From Planctomicrobium piriforme (GTDB taxonomy: Bacteria > Planctomycetota > Planctomycetia > Planctomycetales > Planctomycetaceae), in contig NZ_FOQD01000017.1 in NCBI RefSeq assembly GCF_900113665.1, forward strand, positions 27,501 through 91,500: a stretch of 64,000 bases of DNA, given 5' to 3'. The notes beneath the pieces were generated by a model. The model was given only the letters and a program-made list of their open reading frames with translations. It made no database searches and had not been told where the DNA came from. This document shows positions 26,737-34,351 of the stretch, in pieces (position 1 is the stretch's first letter; each line of letters opens with the position of its first letter). The translations under genes and the position numbers were made by a program.

Positions 26737-27207
26737 TCATTTTTTTGCCTGCGCGATTGCCTCGAAAATCGCGTCGTTGCTCCGGAAGTTGCCAAGACCC
26801 AGTGCATCAAAGCGGTCTGACCCTTCTGAACGGACGCCAATCAACTCAAGTGCTTTATTGATCGGATCGGCAAGTTCACTCCCTTCAGACTGCATCAATG
26901 GTTTACCGTTTGAGTACACCGCAGCTCCCTGGCTTCCTGTTCCGCCGAAATAGTCGGTCTCGATGTAGGCCAGTGTTCCAAGCACGGAGAGATCAAGGAG
27001 AAACGCCGTGAAGCTGGCAGTCAGCAGAATAAAACCATCCGAACCAGGGCCAGGGCTTGGCTCAAGTTCTCTGTCGATGAATTCAGCCGTCATCGGCAGA
27101 ATTGCAAACTGCTGAGGAGTACTGAAGTAGGCAAGCTGGGGATATTGCAGGCAGGTTTGGTCCGCGACGCTGCTGCTCGTAATGATCGCCTGGATGCAAT
27201 GGCTCAT
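26737..27207 (-). CDS. Hypothetical protein
   Basis: 156 residues. Reads as a real soluble protein with mixed alpha/beta pattern: an N-terminal strand (CIQAIITSSS), a hydrophobic central helix (FILLTASFTAFLLDLSVLGTLAYIETDYFGGTGSQGAAVY) and a C-terminal NKALELIGV segment. The DYFGGTGSQ-Val/Ala-Tyr pattern reminds me of immunity-protein-like hypothetical proteins, but I cannot assign a family. No toxin gene is adjacent; ispF follows upstream on the same strand after 42 bp. Confidence 0.65.
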   Translation of the reverse strand: MSHCIQAIITSSSVADQTCLQYPQLAYFSTPQQFAILPMTAEFIDRELEPSPGPGSDGFILLTASFTAFLLDLSVLGTLAYIETDYFGGTGSQGAAVYSNGKPLMQSEGSELADPINKALELIGVRSEGSDRFDALGLGNFRSNDAIFEAIAQAKK

Positions 27208-27249
27208 GCGAAATTGCTGCTTACGGGTTTCATTCTCTCATGCTGCCAT

Positions 27250-27747
27250 CTATTCATTCCGCCCCAACAGCACCACCACTTCGGCCGCAACCGCTTCTTC
27301 TCTTCCAATCGGGCCGACGTGTTCGCCGGTTTTGGCTTTGACGCTCACCTGATCCGGCGACACCTGCAGGATCTCGGCGACCCGTTCGCGGATCTTCGGC
27401 TTGAGTTGTGAGAGCTTCGGGCGCTGGGCGAAGACGATGCAGTCGGCGTTGGTGATCTGCCAGCCTTCGGCGAAGACCTTTTCGAGGACGCGGCGGAGCA
27501 GCACCAGAGAGTCGGCCCCACGGTACGCAGGGTCGGTGTCCGGGAACCACTCGCCAATGTCGCCCCAGGCGAGTGCGCCGAGAATGGCGTCGGTGAGTGC
27601 GTGCAGCAGCACGTCCCCGTCGCTATGGGCGATGCACCCTTTGTCATGCGGGACCGGTACCCCTCCGATGATCAGGTCGCGGCCGGGTTCGAGGCGGTGC
27701 GTGTCGTGGCCGATGCCGATGCGATGCTGCAGGCCGGAATTTGTCAT
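27250..27747 (-). CDS. ispF: 2-C-methyl-D-erythritol 2,4-cyclodiphosphate synthase
   Basis: 165 residues. IspF makes the cyclic diphosphate in the non-mevalonate isoprenoid pathway. GIGHDTHRLEPGR at the N-terminus supplies the zinc-binding Asp and His, followed by IAHSDGDVLLHALTDAILGAL and KAKTGEHVGPIGREEA, which is diagnostic. No other enzyme of the pathway is nearby. Its start codon lies inside a 7-bp-period tract containing several ATGA copies (27741-27775), which could affect where ribosomes start. The reading frame has no later plausible start before the conserved region. Confidence 0.96.
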   Translation of the reverse strand: MTNSGLQHRIGIGHDTHRLEPGRDLIIGGVPVPHDKGCIAHSDGDVLLHALTDAILGALAWGDIGEWFPDTDPAYRGADSLVLLRRVLEKVFAEGWQITNADCIVFAQRPKLSQLKPKIRERVAEILQVSPDQVSVKAKTGEHVGPIGREEAVAAEVVVLLGRNE

Positions 27748-27775
27748 TAGTCAATTGTCATTTGTCATTGGTCAT
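27741..27775. repeat. heptad tract at the ispF start, TNGTCAW x5
   Basis: Five units; three are TTGTCAT. Read on the minus strand they give repeated ATGACAA-type heptads, the last of which provides the ispF start codon. Confidence 0.8.
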
Positions 27776-28200
27776 TGAAGCTGGGATGGCCGGGGTCACT
27801 ATAGCTGTGGCGCAAGGTCTTCTCAAAGAATCGCGCCGCGCGGTGGATCTGTTGTCTGATGTGTGACACCTCGCTTTTTCTTTGAACCGGCAGCGATTGC
27901 CGAACGTCTCCACATTGAGCGCGTTCGGATTGTAAGGTCGCCAGAGTGCGGCGCAGGGCGTGGAAGACCTTACAAGAAAAAACTGCGGAACCTGTCAACC
28001 CCAGTCTGTGTTAAAGAAAATAATTCGCAGCAAAGCATTGAACGGCAATGTGATGTGGAGAACTCGCAGGTGCAGTTTTGAACTCTGGCACGCTCCCTGC
28101 ATAAGGTCTTTCTCGGATGGCGGCAAACGAGTCAAGACCAAAAACAACCGCCAAGACCTGTCTAACCCTCACAGATATTCCAAGGAAATGGAGCACGACC
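27776..28200. other. ispF-csrA divergent gap
   Basis: No gene. Holds a 10-bp inverted repeat TTGTAAGGTC/GACCTTACAA (27930-27939 and 27966-27975) enclosing 26 nt, and the sigma-54-type promoter of csrA. Confidence 0.55.
28086..28101 (+). promoter_or_regulatory. sigma-54-type promoter of csrA
   Basis: TGGCACG, then CTCC, then CTGCA. The -24 GG (28087-28088) and -12 GC (28099-28100) are spaced exactly 12 nt. One position of the -12 element differs from the TTGC consensus. The predicted start is near 28112, giving a leader of about 90 nt. Confidence 0.6.
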
Positions 28201-28407
28201 ATGTTGGTTCTCACACGCAAAATGGGTGAAACGATTCAGATCGGCGATTCAATTGTCATCAAGGTGATTGCATGCGGACGCGGTAAGGCCAAGATCGGTG
28301 TGGACGCCCCTGCGACCACCCGAGTGCTGCGAGGCGAGCTGCTGGCGAGCCTGCAGCAAACCCAGGCTGCCCCGGTCACTGCCGCCCCGATCCGCCTCGC
28401 CCGCTAA
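28201..28407 (+). CDS. csrA: Carbon storage regulator CsrA
   Basis: 68 residues. CsrA is a homodimeric RNA-binding protein that blocks ribosome binding or stabilises mRNAs at GGA-containing hairpins. The N-terminus MLVLTRKMGETIQIGD is typical; the conserved C-terminal RNA-contact Arg lies in VLRGELL. The tail is longer and Ala/Pro-rich compared with E. coli CsrA. The ATG at 28201 is used instead of frames extending upstream because the family always begins MLVLTR. Apparently monocistronic and preceded by a sigma-54-type promoter, suggesting control by nitrogen, surface or stress signals. Confidence 0.96.
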   Translation: MLVLTRKMGETIQIGDSIVIKVIACGRGKAKIGVDAPATTRVLRGELLASLQQTQAAPVTAAPIRLAR

Positions 28408-28417
28408 CTGTTCTGAC

Positions 28418-28438
28418 TGAAATTTGAAGTTTGACTTC
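28418..28438. repeat. short heptad tract, TGANNTT x3
   Basis: Three 7-bp units, each starting TGA, in the csrA-protease gap. Short, so only moderately convincing on its own. Confidence 0.45.
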
Positions 28439-28466
28439 CCACCGCGAAAAATCAGGAATGACTCCG

Positions 28467-30269
28467 ATGAAAACGAAATCCTCCACAACTCTGAATCACG
28501 CGTTTCAAGTGGCTCTGACCATCATGCTGCTGGCGATCAGCGGATTTGCCGCTGCCACCGAACCGACGGCTCCCGCCGCGGTGACGACTTCGGCCAACAA
28601 GCAGATTGTCGAACACGATCAGATTATTCCGGCCGGTTACGAACAGCACTCTCTTAGCGACGACGGCATTCCTCTCGCTCGGGAGGATGTCATCCCGGTC
28701 AAAACCGCAATCAGCTCGGGGACCAGCTCTCCGGCTGACGAAAGCCAGCTGAAAATCAGCAGCCGTGCGACGGACTCGAAGATGCGGGGATATCTGGCCC
28801 GCACCAGCCTGCAGCAACTGCTGACGGTGTACCGCGAAGCCAACCAGATGATCGATACGCGACATGTCAACCCGCCCTCTTATGAAGTGCGGACCCAGAA
28901 TGCGGTGCAGGTGGTGACCATGGCCCTTAACAATCAGGAGTTTCTGCGTGCGAACAATGTGAATCCGCAGCCCCAGGCAATCCAGAGCGTGCAGCAGCAG
29001 TTGCAACAACTGGTGCTGGCTCAGCCGGCCCGGGACATGAATCAGGCGATCGGCCTGATGCAGACGACTGCCGAAGTGGTGTCTCGCGGAACCGGGATTC
29101 GTCGTGAAGCGGTGGCTCTGGAATTCATGAACGGAACTTTGGATTCGCTGGACAAGTATTCGGCCTTCATGCCGGAAGCGGCAGGGTCGGTTCCGGGGGC
29201 GATGCTGGACCTGGTCCAGACGGCCGGACTGGAAGAAAACATCGTGGGTGTCGGCGTCGAGCTGAAAGGTCATGCCCAGGGGGTTGAGATTGTGGGTGTG
29301 GTCGATAACAGCCCGGCAGCTGAACTGGGACTTCAGGCAGGAGACGTGATTGTGGCCATCGGCCAGCAGAACATGGGGGGCAAGACCCTCAACGATGTGG
29401 CCGACAACCTGGCCGGCCAGTCTGGTTCTTCGGTGACGGTGGACATCCTTCGCAACGGCCAGAAGTTTCGCGGAACGATGGTTCGCCGCAAGGTGTATGT
29501 GAGCAGCGTGAGCGGAACGAAGATGATCGATCAGGCGACTGGGACTGGTTACATCCGCCTGAAGCAGTTCTCGGATTCGTCCGCGACCGACCTCGAAAAG
29601 GCCCTGTTTACCCTGCACAACCAGGGCATGAAGAATCTGGTGCTGGACCTGCGGGGGAACCCGGGCGGACTGCTGGATGTGTGCGTGACGATCTCTGACA
29701 TGTTCCTGCCGAGCGGCACGATTGTTTCGACCCGAGGACGGAATGCGTCAGACAATACTCAGGAAACGGCGACTCTCCCCAAGACTTGGGCTGTTCCCTT
29801 GGTGGTGCTGGTCGACGACAACTCGGCCAGTGCGAGCGAAATTTTCGCCGCCGCTGTTCAGGAAAATCAGCGAGGAATTGTTGTGGGACGAACTTCATAC
29901 GGAAAAGGGACTGTGCAGACTCACTTCCCGATGACCTCGACCCAGGCGATTTTGAAACTGACCACTGCCAAGTTTTACTCTCCCAAAGGACGCGAAATGG
30001 CTGGTGCTGGCGTGACCCCGGACGTTCCGGTGGCTGTCGAAACCTCAACCTATCGTGGAACTGACAACGACGCTGATGTGCAGACCGCCATGCAGCTCAT
30101 CAGCCGGGGCGCCCCGAGCCAGTTGCTGGCCGGCAACCTGAATCGCGGTTCGCTGAATGTCGGACAGAACGGAAACCTGAATGTGAACATCCTGCCAAGC
30201 CCGACCGTGAACTTCCCGGCGAACTATCCGCAGGCCAATCAGGTTCCCGCTGGTCTGAAGGAGTATTGA
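28467..30269 (+). CDS. S41 family C-terminal processing protease
   Basis: 600 residues from the ATG at 28467 (AGGA 9 nt upstream); an ATG at 28458 and a TTG at 28431 are in frame too. Signal anchor (about 10-31), an extended N-terminal region, a PDZ domain (GVGVELKGHAQGVEIVGVV, AELGLQAGDVIVAIG, about 260-330) and the S41 core. The catalytic Ser is in DDNSASASEIFAAA and the Lys in SYGKGTVQT. CtpA-type proteases trim or degrade periplasmic proteins. The Gln-rich N-terminal segment (about 160-200) is longer than usual. No obvious adapter is adjacent. A strong terminator follows. Confidence 0.94.
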   Translation: MKTKSSTTLNHAFQVALTIMLLAISGFAAATEPTAPAAVTTSANKQIVEHDQIIPAGYEQHSLSDDGIPLAREDVIPVKTAISSGTSSPADESQLKISSRATDSKMRGYLARTSLQQLLTVYREANQMIDTRHVNPPSYEVRTQNAVQVVTMALNNQEFLRANNVNPQPQAIQSVQQQLQQLVLAQPARDMNQAIGLMQTTAEVVSRGTGIRREAVALEFMNGTLDSLDKYSAFMPEAAGSVPGAMLDLVQTAGLEENIVGVGVELKGHAQGVEIVGVVDNSPAAELGLQAGDVIVAIGQQNMGGKTLNDVADNLAGQSGSSVTVDILRNGQKFRGTMVRRKVYVSSVSGTKMIDQATGTGYIRLKQFSDSSATDLEKALFTLHNQGMKNLVLDLRGNPGGLLDVCVTISDMFLPSGTIVSTRGRNASDNTQETATLPKTWAVPLVVLVDDNSASASEIFAAAVQENQRGIVVGRTSYGKGTVQTHFPMTSTQAILKLTTAKFYSPKGREMAGAGVTPDVPVAVETSTYRGTDNDADVQTAMQLISRGAPSQLLAGNLNRGSLNVGQNGNLNVNILPSPTVNFPANYPQANQVPAGLKEY

Positions 30270-30275
30270 GAGGCA

Positions 30276-30422
30276 GGGGATAGGGGGTAGGGAATAGGGG
30301 AAGCTCGACCCTCCGCCTTACGAGACGACTGCAGATGTGCAACCCTGAGTGCGGCAAGCCGCCCCTTCGCAAGACGGGGCGGCTTGTTTGCGTTTGGGGA
30401 AGGCTTGAGGCTTGAGGGGTGA
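30276..30422. repeat. two heptad tracts flanking a terminator
   Basis: 30276-30303: four units of GGGGATA, GGGGGTA, GGGAATA and GGGGAAG. 30402-30422: GGCTTGA twice, then GGGGTGA. The S41 gene terminator lies between them. Confidence 0.7.
30355..30390 (+). terminator. terminator after the S41 protease gene
   Basis: An 11-bp stem CAAGCCGCCCC with its complement, a 10-nt loop and a following TTTGCGTTT. Confidence 0.8.
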
Positions 30423-30523
30423 AACGGGGGAGAGAGGGCTTTATGATTTGCCAGCGCGGAATGCGGTGGGCCGCTTCATCATTTTTTACTCTTCTTAATC
30501 TTTGTTCCTGACTGACTCTCTTA

Positions 30524-32182
30524 ATGGAATCTTCGTCCCTGCCTGATGCGTCTCTGGTGCCTCGGTGGAGGGTTGCCGAATGGGTGACGGCGCTGCTGCT
30601 GACGGGTTCGATCGTGGCGCAGATGGTCTACCGCACGCTGATCGTGGGGCCGCTCTGGCGGGATGAATGCGGCGCGTTGCAACTGGCGAGATTGCCGGAG
30701 ATTCGAGATGTCTGGCAGAACTTTCCGCACGAGGCTTTTCCGTTCGCCTTTCCGATGGTTCTCAGGGCTTATACCGGCCTTTTCGGCGACGGCGATGCGT
30801 CGCTGCGACTCTTCGGCCTGGGGGTAGGGCTACTCATTGTCGCGGCCCTATGGCTCAATGGCTGGATGGTCCACCGCGGCCCGCCGCTGTTAGCGCTGGT
30901 GCTGACCGGCATGAATACCCATTTGCTGACGTACGGAATGGCGGTTCGGGGTTACGGGCTGGGAGTGGCCGGAATCGTGCTGGCGCTCACCTGGCTCGAC
31001 CGCACTCGACGCTTCCCCACACGTTCGAACACATTACTGGCGACCGTGGCCTGCGTGCTCGCGGTGCAATTTTTACTCTTCAATTCCTTCCTGCTTTTGG
31101 CCGTTGGAAGTGCAGCGATCTTCACGGCAGCGCTCCGCAGAGAGTGGAGTACTGCCGCCAGACTGACGGCCATTTGCGCGGCGGCGGCGATTTCGTTAGT
31201 CCCGTATGTGCCAGGTTACCTCGGGGCGCGGCAGTGGAATTCACTCTGCCAGTCGGAGACGTCGCTGGGCGAAATCTGGGGAGCGCTCTGCGTGACGCTG
31301 CGGGCGCCGCAGTGGCATCTGGCCTGGCTCTGGCATCTGCTGGTGATCGGCACTTTGGGGGCAAGCCTGCTGAAGCTGGTGCTAATTCGAAAGCGGAATC
31401 TCAGCGGTCTGCAGGATTCGCTTCGCTTTGTCTTTCAGTCAATCGCGTATTCGATTGCCGTTTACTTCGTGTTTCTGCTGTTTCTCCGCTATGACACCGG
31501 GCCCTGGCATTATCTGGCGTTGTTGGCGGTGTTGGCTTGTCTGCTCGACATGGCTTTTCCGCTGTTGTGCAGTTGGAGCAGTTGGCACTGGCTGCGGGTT
31601 GTCTGCGTGCTGCTGCTGGGGGTCATCCTGAGCTGGCAGAATCTGCCTGGCCTGAGGATTCGCTACTCCAATATCGATGCGGTTGCAGCGGTGCTGAAGC
31701 AACAGTGCCAGCCGGGGGATCTGGTGATTGTCGAGCCCTGGTTTCAGGGAATTTCTTACAAGCGTTATCAGCCGGGGATTTGTGAGTGGATGATTGTGCC
31801 GCCGATCGGCCCGCTGGAGCATCATCGCTACGACTTGATGAAGCAGGCGATGCAGTCGGCGGCGCCATTGGCGCCAGTGCTGTCGAAAATCGAGACCACG
31901 CTGCGGTCAGGAAATCGGGTCTGGCATCTGAGCGCCCTTCATTTCCGGGAAGAGCCTGAACCGGTGCCGTTGCTGCCGGCCTGCGGACCGGTTGCCAGCC
32001 ATGTCGAACATGGCGACTACATCATCAACTGGCATCGCCATCTGGTGCGATTTCTTCAGGAGCATGCGATCTCGATTGTCGATGTCCCGGTTTTATCGCC
32101 ACAGCCCATCGACGCTCGGGAAGAGTGGCGTGGGACGCGGATTGAAGGCTGGAAGGGGGCAGAACCAGAAGCCGGGCGGTGA
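30524..32182 (+). CDS. GT-C-type membrane glycosyltransferase-like protein
   Basis: 552 residues with about ten membrane helices. The first extracytoplasmic loop carries GPLWRDECGALQLA; an acidic pair here is the hallmark of the GT-C (GT39/ArnT-like) fold, which uses lipid-linked sugars on the outer face of the membrane. Helices occupy about residues 20-440, followed by a soluble C-terminal domain (VEPWFQGISYKRYQPG to IVDVPVLSPQ). The acceptor is unknown. A second, unrelated-looking GT-C protein lies at 49049-50701. The start is the first ATG after the terminator. Confidence 0.8.
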   Translation: MESSSLPDASLVPRWRVAEWVTALLLTGSIVAQMVYRTLIVGPLWRDECGALQLARLPEIRDVWQNFPHEAFPFAFPMVLRAYTGLFGDGDASLRLFGLGVGLLIVAALWLNGWMVHRGPPLLALVLTGMNTHLLTYGMAVRGYGLGVAGIVLALTWLDRTRRFPTRSNTLLATVACVLAVQFLLFNSFLLLAVGSAAIFTAALRREWSTAARLTAICAAAAISLVPYVPGYLGARQWNSLCQSETSLGEIWGALCVTLRAPQWHLAWLWHLLVIGTLGASLLKLVLIRKRNLSGLQDSLRFVFQSIAYSIAVYFVFLLFLRYDTGPWHYLALLAVLACLLDMAFPLLCSWSSWHWLRVVCVLLLGVILSWQNLPGLRIRYSNIDAVAAVLKQQCQPGDLVIVEPWFQGISYKRYQPGICEWMIVPPIGPLEHHRYDLMKQAMQSAAPLAPVLSKIETTLRSGNRVWHLSALHFREEPEPVPLLPACGPVASHVEHGDYIINWHRHLVRFLQEHAISIVDVPVLSPQPIDAREEWRGTRIEGWKGAEPEAGR

Positions 32183-32261
32183 AGTCGCAGGATGGCTGGC
32201 GGACGCATCAGCGTTTACAATTCCCACTGATGTCCGCTCCTGCTTCAAGAAAGTGATTCTG

Positions 32262-33314
32262 ATGAGACTTCTGGCTTTTTCTCTGGCCGCGCTGCTGGCG
32301 TGGAGTTCCTTCGCTCAGGCCGAAACCGCGGCTCTTGTGCCTGTGGCCGTGCAAATGTCCGCCGCCGCGCAGCAGTTTCTCGATTCGCTGGACCCGAAAG
32401 AGCGTCCGCGGGCGATGATGGCCTTCGACGATCCGCAGCGGCTCGACTGGACCAATGTGCCCAAGCCGACCAGAAAAGGGATTCAACTCCGGGAAATGTC
32501 GCTCCCGCAGCGTGAAAAATGCCATGCGTTGTTGCGGGCGTCGCTCAGCCCGGCGGGTTATGAAAAAGCCTGTCGGATCATGTCGCTGGAAAACAATCTG
32601 CGGGAAGGGGAGAAGAACCTGACCAACGGGCAGCTCCGCGATCCGGAGCGTTACTTTTTGACGATCTTTGGAACGCCCGGCCAGCAGGGAGTGTGGGGCT
32701 ACAGCTTTGAAGGGCACCATCTGTCGCTTAACTTTGTGGTGAAAGATGGAGAGATCTTCAGCGATTCACCAAGTTTCTGGGGCGCGAACCCGGCCACCGT
32801 CAGCGTGTTTGTCGAAAACGGACCTGAAAACGGAGTCCGAACGCTGACCGATGAAGAGCAACTGGCGTTCGATCTGGTGAATGCACTCGATGACACGCAA
32901 CGACAGAAGGCGATCATCGCTGCAGAGGCCCCGTCTGATTATCGCGGCGTCGGTTCCCCCAAACCCCCTGAAGGCCCGGCGGAAGGGCTTTCGGTTGCAG
33001 AAATGACGCCCGCCCAGAAACAGACGTTGTGGAAGCTGCTGGAGGTGTACACTGGACATCTGCCAAAGTCGGTGGCGGCGGCACGTCAGGCGGAAATCAA
33101 AGAAGCCGGTGTTGATCAGGTGCATTTTGCCTGGCTGGGAGCGACCAAGCCGGGCGTGGGGCATGCCTATCGTATTCAGGGGCCCACCTTTGCCCTGGAT
33201 CTGGTGAACGTGCAGTCTGATCCGGCCGGGAACAAGGCGAATCACATTCACTCGGTCTGGCGAAGTTTGAAACACGACTTCGGCATGATCACCGCGGCGA
33301 CTCCGAAGAAGTAG
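32262..33314 (+). CDS. Secreted DUF3500 protein
   Basis: 350 residues. The ATG at 32262 opens a clear signal peptide (RLLAFSLAALLAWSSFAQAE); the frame extends upstream into the glycosyltransferase gene without a signal. The DUF3500 pattern is present: REKCHALLRASLSPAGYEKA, an extended beta region with YFLTIFGTPG and WGYSFEGHHLSLNF, and a C-terminal HIHSVWRSLKHDFG. DUF3500 proteins are secreted and of unknown biochemical role, present in planctomycetes, Bacteroidetes and others. It may share the transcript of the upstream gene, whose stop is 79 bp away. Followed by a terminator. Confidence 0.9.
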   Translation: MRLLAFSLAALLAWSSFAQAETAALVPVAVQMSAAAQQFLDSLDPKERPRAMMAFDDPQRLDWTNVPKPTRKGIQLREMSLPQREKCHALLRASLSPAGYEKACRIMSLENNLREGEKNLTNGQLRDPERYFLTIFGTPGQQGVWGYSFEGHHLSLNFVVKDGEIFSDSPSFWGANPATVSVFVENGPENGVRTLTDEEQLAFDLVNALDDTQRQKAIIAAEAPSDYRGVGSPKPPEGPAEGLSVAEMTPAQKQTLWKLLEVYTGHLPKSVAAARQAEIKEAGVDQVHFAWLGATKPGVGHAYRIQGPTFALDLVNVQSDPAGNKANHIHSVWRSLKHDFGMITAATPKK

Positions 33315-33370
33315 CTGCGAAAAGTGATTTTTCGCAGTGAATGCCTGAGGGCATTTTCGGATGAACTTCC

Positions 33371-33404
33371 AACGAGCCGGCCTGTCGTGGGCCGGCTCGT
33401 TGTC
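33371..33404 (+). terminator. terminator after the DUF3500 gene
   Basis: An 11-bp stem AACGAGCCGGC with its complement and a 9-nt loop, followed by TGTCTATAAAT. T run weak. Confidence 0.7.
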
Positions 33405-33412
33405 TATAAATG

Positions 33413-33494
33413 GGAGAGTGGGCGGTGGGTAGTGAATGGTGGGCAGCTTTGCGAGTTCCGCTGACTGCTGAAAGCTGACCGCCGACAGCTCGGA
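33413..33494. repeat. two heptad tracts before the exporter operon
   Basis: 33413-33447: five units, mostly GGGNNGT. 33460-33494: five units, mostly GCTGANN. The second ends 7 bp before the ATG of the ABC ATPase gene at 33502. Confidence 0.8.
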
Positions 33495-33501
33495 ATGATG
33501 C

Positions 33502-34206
33502 ATGAAGACGGTTTTCAAGGTGCGGGGAATCACGAAGGACTACGGCCAGGGAGAGGTCCAGGTCCATGCTCTGCGCGGCGTCGACCTCGACCTGCATGAA
33601 GGGAAGTTCATCGTGCTGCTCGGGCCGTCCGGCAGCGGAAAGTCGACGTTGCTGAATATCCTGGGGGGGCTCGATATCCCCACATCGGGCAGCGTGATGT
33701 TCCACGACCAGAATCTGACGGCCGCCGATGAGACTCAGCTCACCTGGTATCGTCGGCGGCATGTGGGGTTCGTCTTCCAGTTCTACAATCTGATTCCCAG
33801 TCTGACCGCACGGGAGAACGTGGCGCTGGTGACGGAGATCGTCGACAATCCGTTGCCGCCGGCCGAGGCGTTGAAGCTGGTGGGGCTCGGCAAACGGCTC
33901 GATCACTTTCCCTCGCAGCTTTCCGGGGGAGAACAGCAACGGGTGGCCATCGCCAGGGCGATTGCCAAGCAGCCGGATGTGCTGCTGTGTGACGAACCGA
34001 CCGGCGCACTCGACATCACGACCGGCATCACGGTGCTGGAGGTGATTGAACGGATCAATCACGAACTCGGGACTTCGACGATCGTCATTACGCACAACGC
34101 CATGATCGCCGAAATGGCCGACACCGTCATCACCCTCAGCGACGGCCACATTGTCTCACAGCGGGAAAACACACAGAAGATCCCCGTCAAAGAACTGCAA
34201 TGGTGA
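33502..34206 (+). CDS. ABC transporter ATPase (MacB/LolD/DevA type)
   Basis: 234 residues. Walker A GPSGSGKSTLLNILGG (about residue 38), Q loop, signature LSGGEQQRVAIARA (about 140), Walker B LLCDEPTGALD and switch His in IVITHN. Sequence groups with the ATPases that power FtsX-type permeases. First gene of a three-gene exporter (ATPase, permease, membrane-fusion protein), the order of DevA, DevC and DevB-like systems. The substrate is unknown: glycolipids, lipoproteins or peptides are possible. Heptad tracts occupy the gaps before and after the gene. Confidence 0.95.
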   Translation: MKTVFKVRGITKDYGQGEVQVHALRGVDLDLHEGKFIVLLGPSGSGKSTLLNILGGLDIPTSGSVMFHDQNLTAADETQLTWYRRRHVGFVFQFYNLIPSLTARENVALVTEIVDNPLPPAEALKLVGLGKRLDHFPSQLSGGEQQRVAIARAIAKQPDVLLCDEPTGALDITTGITVLEVIERINHELGTSTIVITHNAMIAEMADTVITLSDGHIVSQRENTQKIPVKELQW

Positions 34207-34215
34207 GAGGGTGGG

Positions 34216-34351
34216 GAAGCACGAAATCCGAATTTCGAAATCCGAAACAAAACTTAGATCCCAATGATCGAACCAACTTCAATCAAATTACCCGCTCCGA
34301 GCTGACCTTCTTCACGCTCAACTCTCAACCCTAAACGCTCAACCCTCCCCC
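34216..34351. repeat. heptad tracts abutting the permease start codon
   Basis: 34216-34250: five units of the GAAATCC type (the half-element of the palindromic family). 34317-34351: five units of the CTCAACC type, ending directly against the ATG at 34352, which leaves no room for a Shine-Dalgarno sequence. Confidence 0.8.

Noticed and set aside
28452..29618. 388-residue minus-strand frame
   Set aside because: Exact antisense of the S41 protease gene, His/Arg-rich, no domain.
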